Assembly (NCBI GenBank): GCA_008692225.1
Contig: VICG01000011.1
Location: forward strand, 372,001 to 436,000
Source of the DNA: Monilinia fructicola
Taxonomy: Eukaryota > Ascomycota > Leotiomycetes > Helotiales > Sclerotiniaceae
Direction: 5' to 3'
Length of the DNA: 64,000 nt
In this document: piece by piece, positions 63,298 to 64,000 of the stretch
How positions within the stretch are numbered: the stretch's first letter is position 1
How the letters are laid out: every line of letters begins with the position of its first letter
The notes under the pieces: model-generated
What the model saw: only the letters and a program-made list of their open reading frames with translations
Databases searched by the model: none
Told to the model about the DNA's origin: nothing
Translations under genes and position numbers: made by a program

Positions 63298-64000
63298 GAA
63301 GAAATTGCTAATCCATATTAGATGTCAGGTCTTGGCATGAGAGGACATGTTGATGCATTTAAGTTATGAGTGATCTTATGCGGGGAAAATATGGTAACGC
63401 AAGCACTATGTGAGGGAATGTACAGTAAAGCCTCGTTGGTCCAATGATCAAGTATTTCAGTATCTTATTCTGGATATCCATGGGTTATCAAGACATATGC
63501 AAGTCAAGAATGATCAAGGTTTTTGGTAGGCGAGTCAGCCGACAAGTAACGTGGCAGCAGTTGATCAATCCCTCGCACACCATCACGCATCTCAACTATG
63601 AAAGACCTCGAAACTTGGAGAGATGTTGACTCATTAAGAAGTCATGCGAAAGATCTAGTATTGAATTTTCAAGCATTCTTGCATATTATTGAAGATCAAA
63701 CAATGGGTCAGCGTTGTTAAAGAGACCCCTCCACGTTCCACAACATCGGCCACGAAATCAGCCCGCGAATACGCAATATATAGATAGTGGTTCATTTGGG
63801 CATCTATCCAGAGCACAGCCTAATTTAAAGGGCTGCTCAACCTTGCAATCAAGGTACGAAAATTATATAATTCGATACTGTGATTATGAGATGTGGTCCA
63901 CTCGGACGTGTGCCAATTAATGCTACTGCAGCTTGTGGTAAAGCTTGGGCTGCGAATCATCGCATCGTAGAATGAATTCCGTATTACTTGGAGATCAAGA
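63298..64000. other. Intergenic end of window
   Basis: No supported gene. ORFs at 63444 and 63714 are short and have no recognisable motif. Confidence 0.4.

Overview
The window looks like nuclear DNA of a filamentous ascomycete. Genes have short GT-AG introns with CTAAC-type branch points. The families present are fungal: Zn2Cys6 regulator, CYP504-type P450, homogentisate dioxygenase, Dna2 and a cellular reverse-transcriptase gene. Gene-bearing DNA of ordinary composition alternates with extremely A+T-rich blocks of decayed transposons that look mutated by RIP. A Leotiomycete of the Botrytis/Sclerotinia kind is my best guess, from overall character and not from any database search.

Layout: 1-801, C-terminus of a SCY1/SCYL2-like pseudokinase (+). 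1317-2548, mitochondrial 2-oxodicarboxylate carrier (-), with an 11-nt microexon. 3501-8746, DNA2 nuclease-helicase (+). About 8.75-16.3 kb is gene-poor, with one weak gene model and one relic. 16300-17681, fumarylacetoacetase (-). 18517-23202, a Zn2Cys6 transcription factor (-) with a 2.07-kb intron that carries two tRNA-like sequences. 24161-27187, A+T-rich terminal-inverted-repeat (TIR) element with giant ATT/AAT arrays. 27669-29375, phenylacetate hydroxylase-type P450 (-), divergent from 30801-32358, homogentisate 1,2-dioxygenase (+). 32.7-35.9 kb, nested TIR elements. 37855-38828, conserved fungal protein (+). 39209-43173, a third TIR element. 45744-46796, cupin protein (-). 48120-51038, intact domesticated reverse transcriptase rvt (-). 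54404-54757, small hypothetical (-). 55.58-60.88 kb, a degenerate tandem array of units about 185 bp long around a conserved core of about 45 bp. 62827-63297, small membrane protein (-).

The P450, homogentisate dioxygenase and fumarylacetoacetase are successive steps of phenylacetate/phenylalanine/tyrosine catabolism (phenylacetate to 2-hydroxyphenylacetate, then homogentisate, then ring opening, then fumarate plus acetoacetate). The Zn2Cys6 factor lies between them and is a natural candidate regulator. A transposon splits the cluster.

Several clearly conserved genes are interrupted by apparent single-base indels. Thirteen are best read as one extra base, nearly all in a short homopolymer, and one as a missing base. 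The P450, the cupin and the 972-codon rvt gene are uninterrupted. Base-level consensus error is the simplest reading, but real decay is not excluded.
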